Part shown: piece by piece, positions 5,678 to 5,935 of the stretch
Layout of the letters: the number at the start of each line of letters is the position of its first letter
How positions within the stretch are numbered: the stretch's first letter is position 1
Assembly: GCA_027483745.1 (NCBI GenBank)
Contig: JAIXTZ010000310.1
Coordinates: forward strand, 1-5,935
Length of the DNA stretch: 5,935 bases
Source: Lysobacteraceae bacterium
GTDB lineage: Bacteria; Pseudomonadota; Gammaproteobacteria; Xanthomonadales; Xanthomonadaceae
Direction of reading: 5' to 3'
Notes under the pieces: model-generated
Databases searched by the model: none
Told to the model about the DNA's origin: nothing
Seen by the model: only the letters and a program-made list of their open reading frames with translations
Position numbers and translations under genes: made by a program

Positions 5678-5935
5678 TCAGGCCGCGAGGGCCTGGCCGC
5701 GTTCGTAGCGGGGGAAGCGCTGGGCGATGTCGCTGCCGGTGAAATTCGCGACCCAGCCTTCGACGTTGGTAAACAGGCGGATGGCGACGAAGAACGGCTC
5801 CGGGCCCATGTCGAACCAGTGCGTCGTGCCGTCCGGCACGCCGATCAGGTCACCGGACTCGCAGAGGATCTCGTAGACCTTGCCGCCCACGTGCAGGGTG
5901 AACAGGCCCGAGCCCGCGACGAAGAAGCGCACTTC
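5678..5935 (-). CDS. mtnD: MtnD, acireductone dioxygenase (C-terminal part, 5' end outside window)
   Basis: Cupin-fold metal dioxygenase of methionine salvage. With Fe2+ it converts the acireductone made by MtnC into 2-keto-4-methylthiobutyrate (methionine precursor) and formate; with Ni2+ the family runs an off-pathway reaction that releases CO. The window holds the last 85 codons, starting with Glu at the very edge (5935-5933) followed by [11 protein letters not shown]. This Glu fits the third ligand of the family's H-x-H-x3-E...H site. The His of PDGTTHWFD lies exactly 38 residues later, the spacing of Glu102 to His140 in the Klebsiella enzyme as I recall it. The tail [21 protein letters not shown] is typical. 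The first two His ligands lie outside the window. The gene is upstream of mtnC in the same direction, so the two are probably one transcript; mtnB may be farther right but cannot be seen. Confidence 0.95.
   Translation of the reverse strand, partial: EVRFFVAGSGLFTLHVGGKVYEILCESGDLIGVPDGTTHWFDMGPEPFFVAIRLFTNVEGWVANFTGSDIAQRFPRYERGQALAA

Overview
The window is a compact, very GC-rich (about 70% by eye, not counted) stretch of bacterial chromosome with little non-coding sequence. Gene content is mostly housekeeping metabolism. The fused hisIE, the acireductone dioxygenase/enolase-phosphatase pair, a NemA-type old yellow enzyme and the base composition fit a gammaproteobacterium of the Xanthomonadales (Lysobacter/Luteimonas-like). 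That placement is an inference from gene type and composition, not a demonstrated identity.

Layout, left to right. (1) The plus strand enters inside hisF (last 100 codons). It continues through hisIE, whose GTG start overlaps the hisF stop, and after 20 bp into a gene for an exported calcineurin-like phosphoesterase (967-2520). These are the 3' end of a histidine operon with an apparently unrelated exported enzyme appended. (2) A leftward GT-B-type glycosyltransferase gene (3670-2540) converges on the phosphoesterase with 19 bp between stops; an inverted repeat spans both stop codons. (3) The only sizeable intergenic region, 3671-3862 (192 bp), separates the glycosyltransferase from a rightward old yellow enzyme gene. 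It is AT-richer than its surroundings and holds a candidate leftward sigma70-like promoter, a perfect 8+8 bp palindrome overlapping its -10 box, and two hairpins in the old yellow enzyme leader. (4) The old yellow enzyme gene (3863-4942) overlaps the convergent mtnC by 11 bp. (5) mtnC (5639-4932, TTG start) follows mtnD, which enters from the right edge; both serve methionine salvage and are probably co-transcribed leftward.

How the genes work together: HisF and HisIE act in histidine biosynthesis. MtnC and MtnD catalyse consecutive steps that turn 2,3-diketo-5-methylthiopentyl-1-phosphate into 2-keto-4-methylthiobutyrate. The phosphoesterase, glycosyltransferase and old yellow enzyme have no clear partners here.

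I found no mobile element, CRISPR array, tRNA/rRNA, toxin-antitoxin or defence-type cassette, and no convincing undescribed multi-gene system. The points most worth a second look are the palindrome over the glycosyltransferase promoter, a G-quadruplex motif inside the phosphoesterase coding strand, the inverted repeats at the convergent junction and in the old yellow enzyme leader, and the phosphoesterase's EF-hand-like loop and placement behind the his genes.
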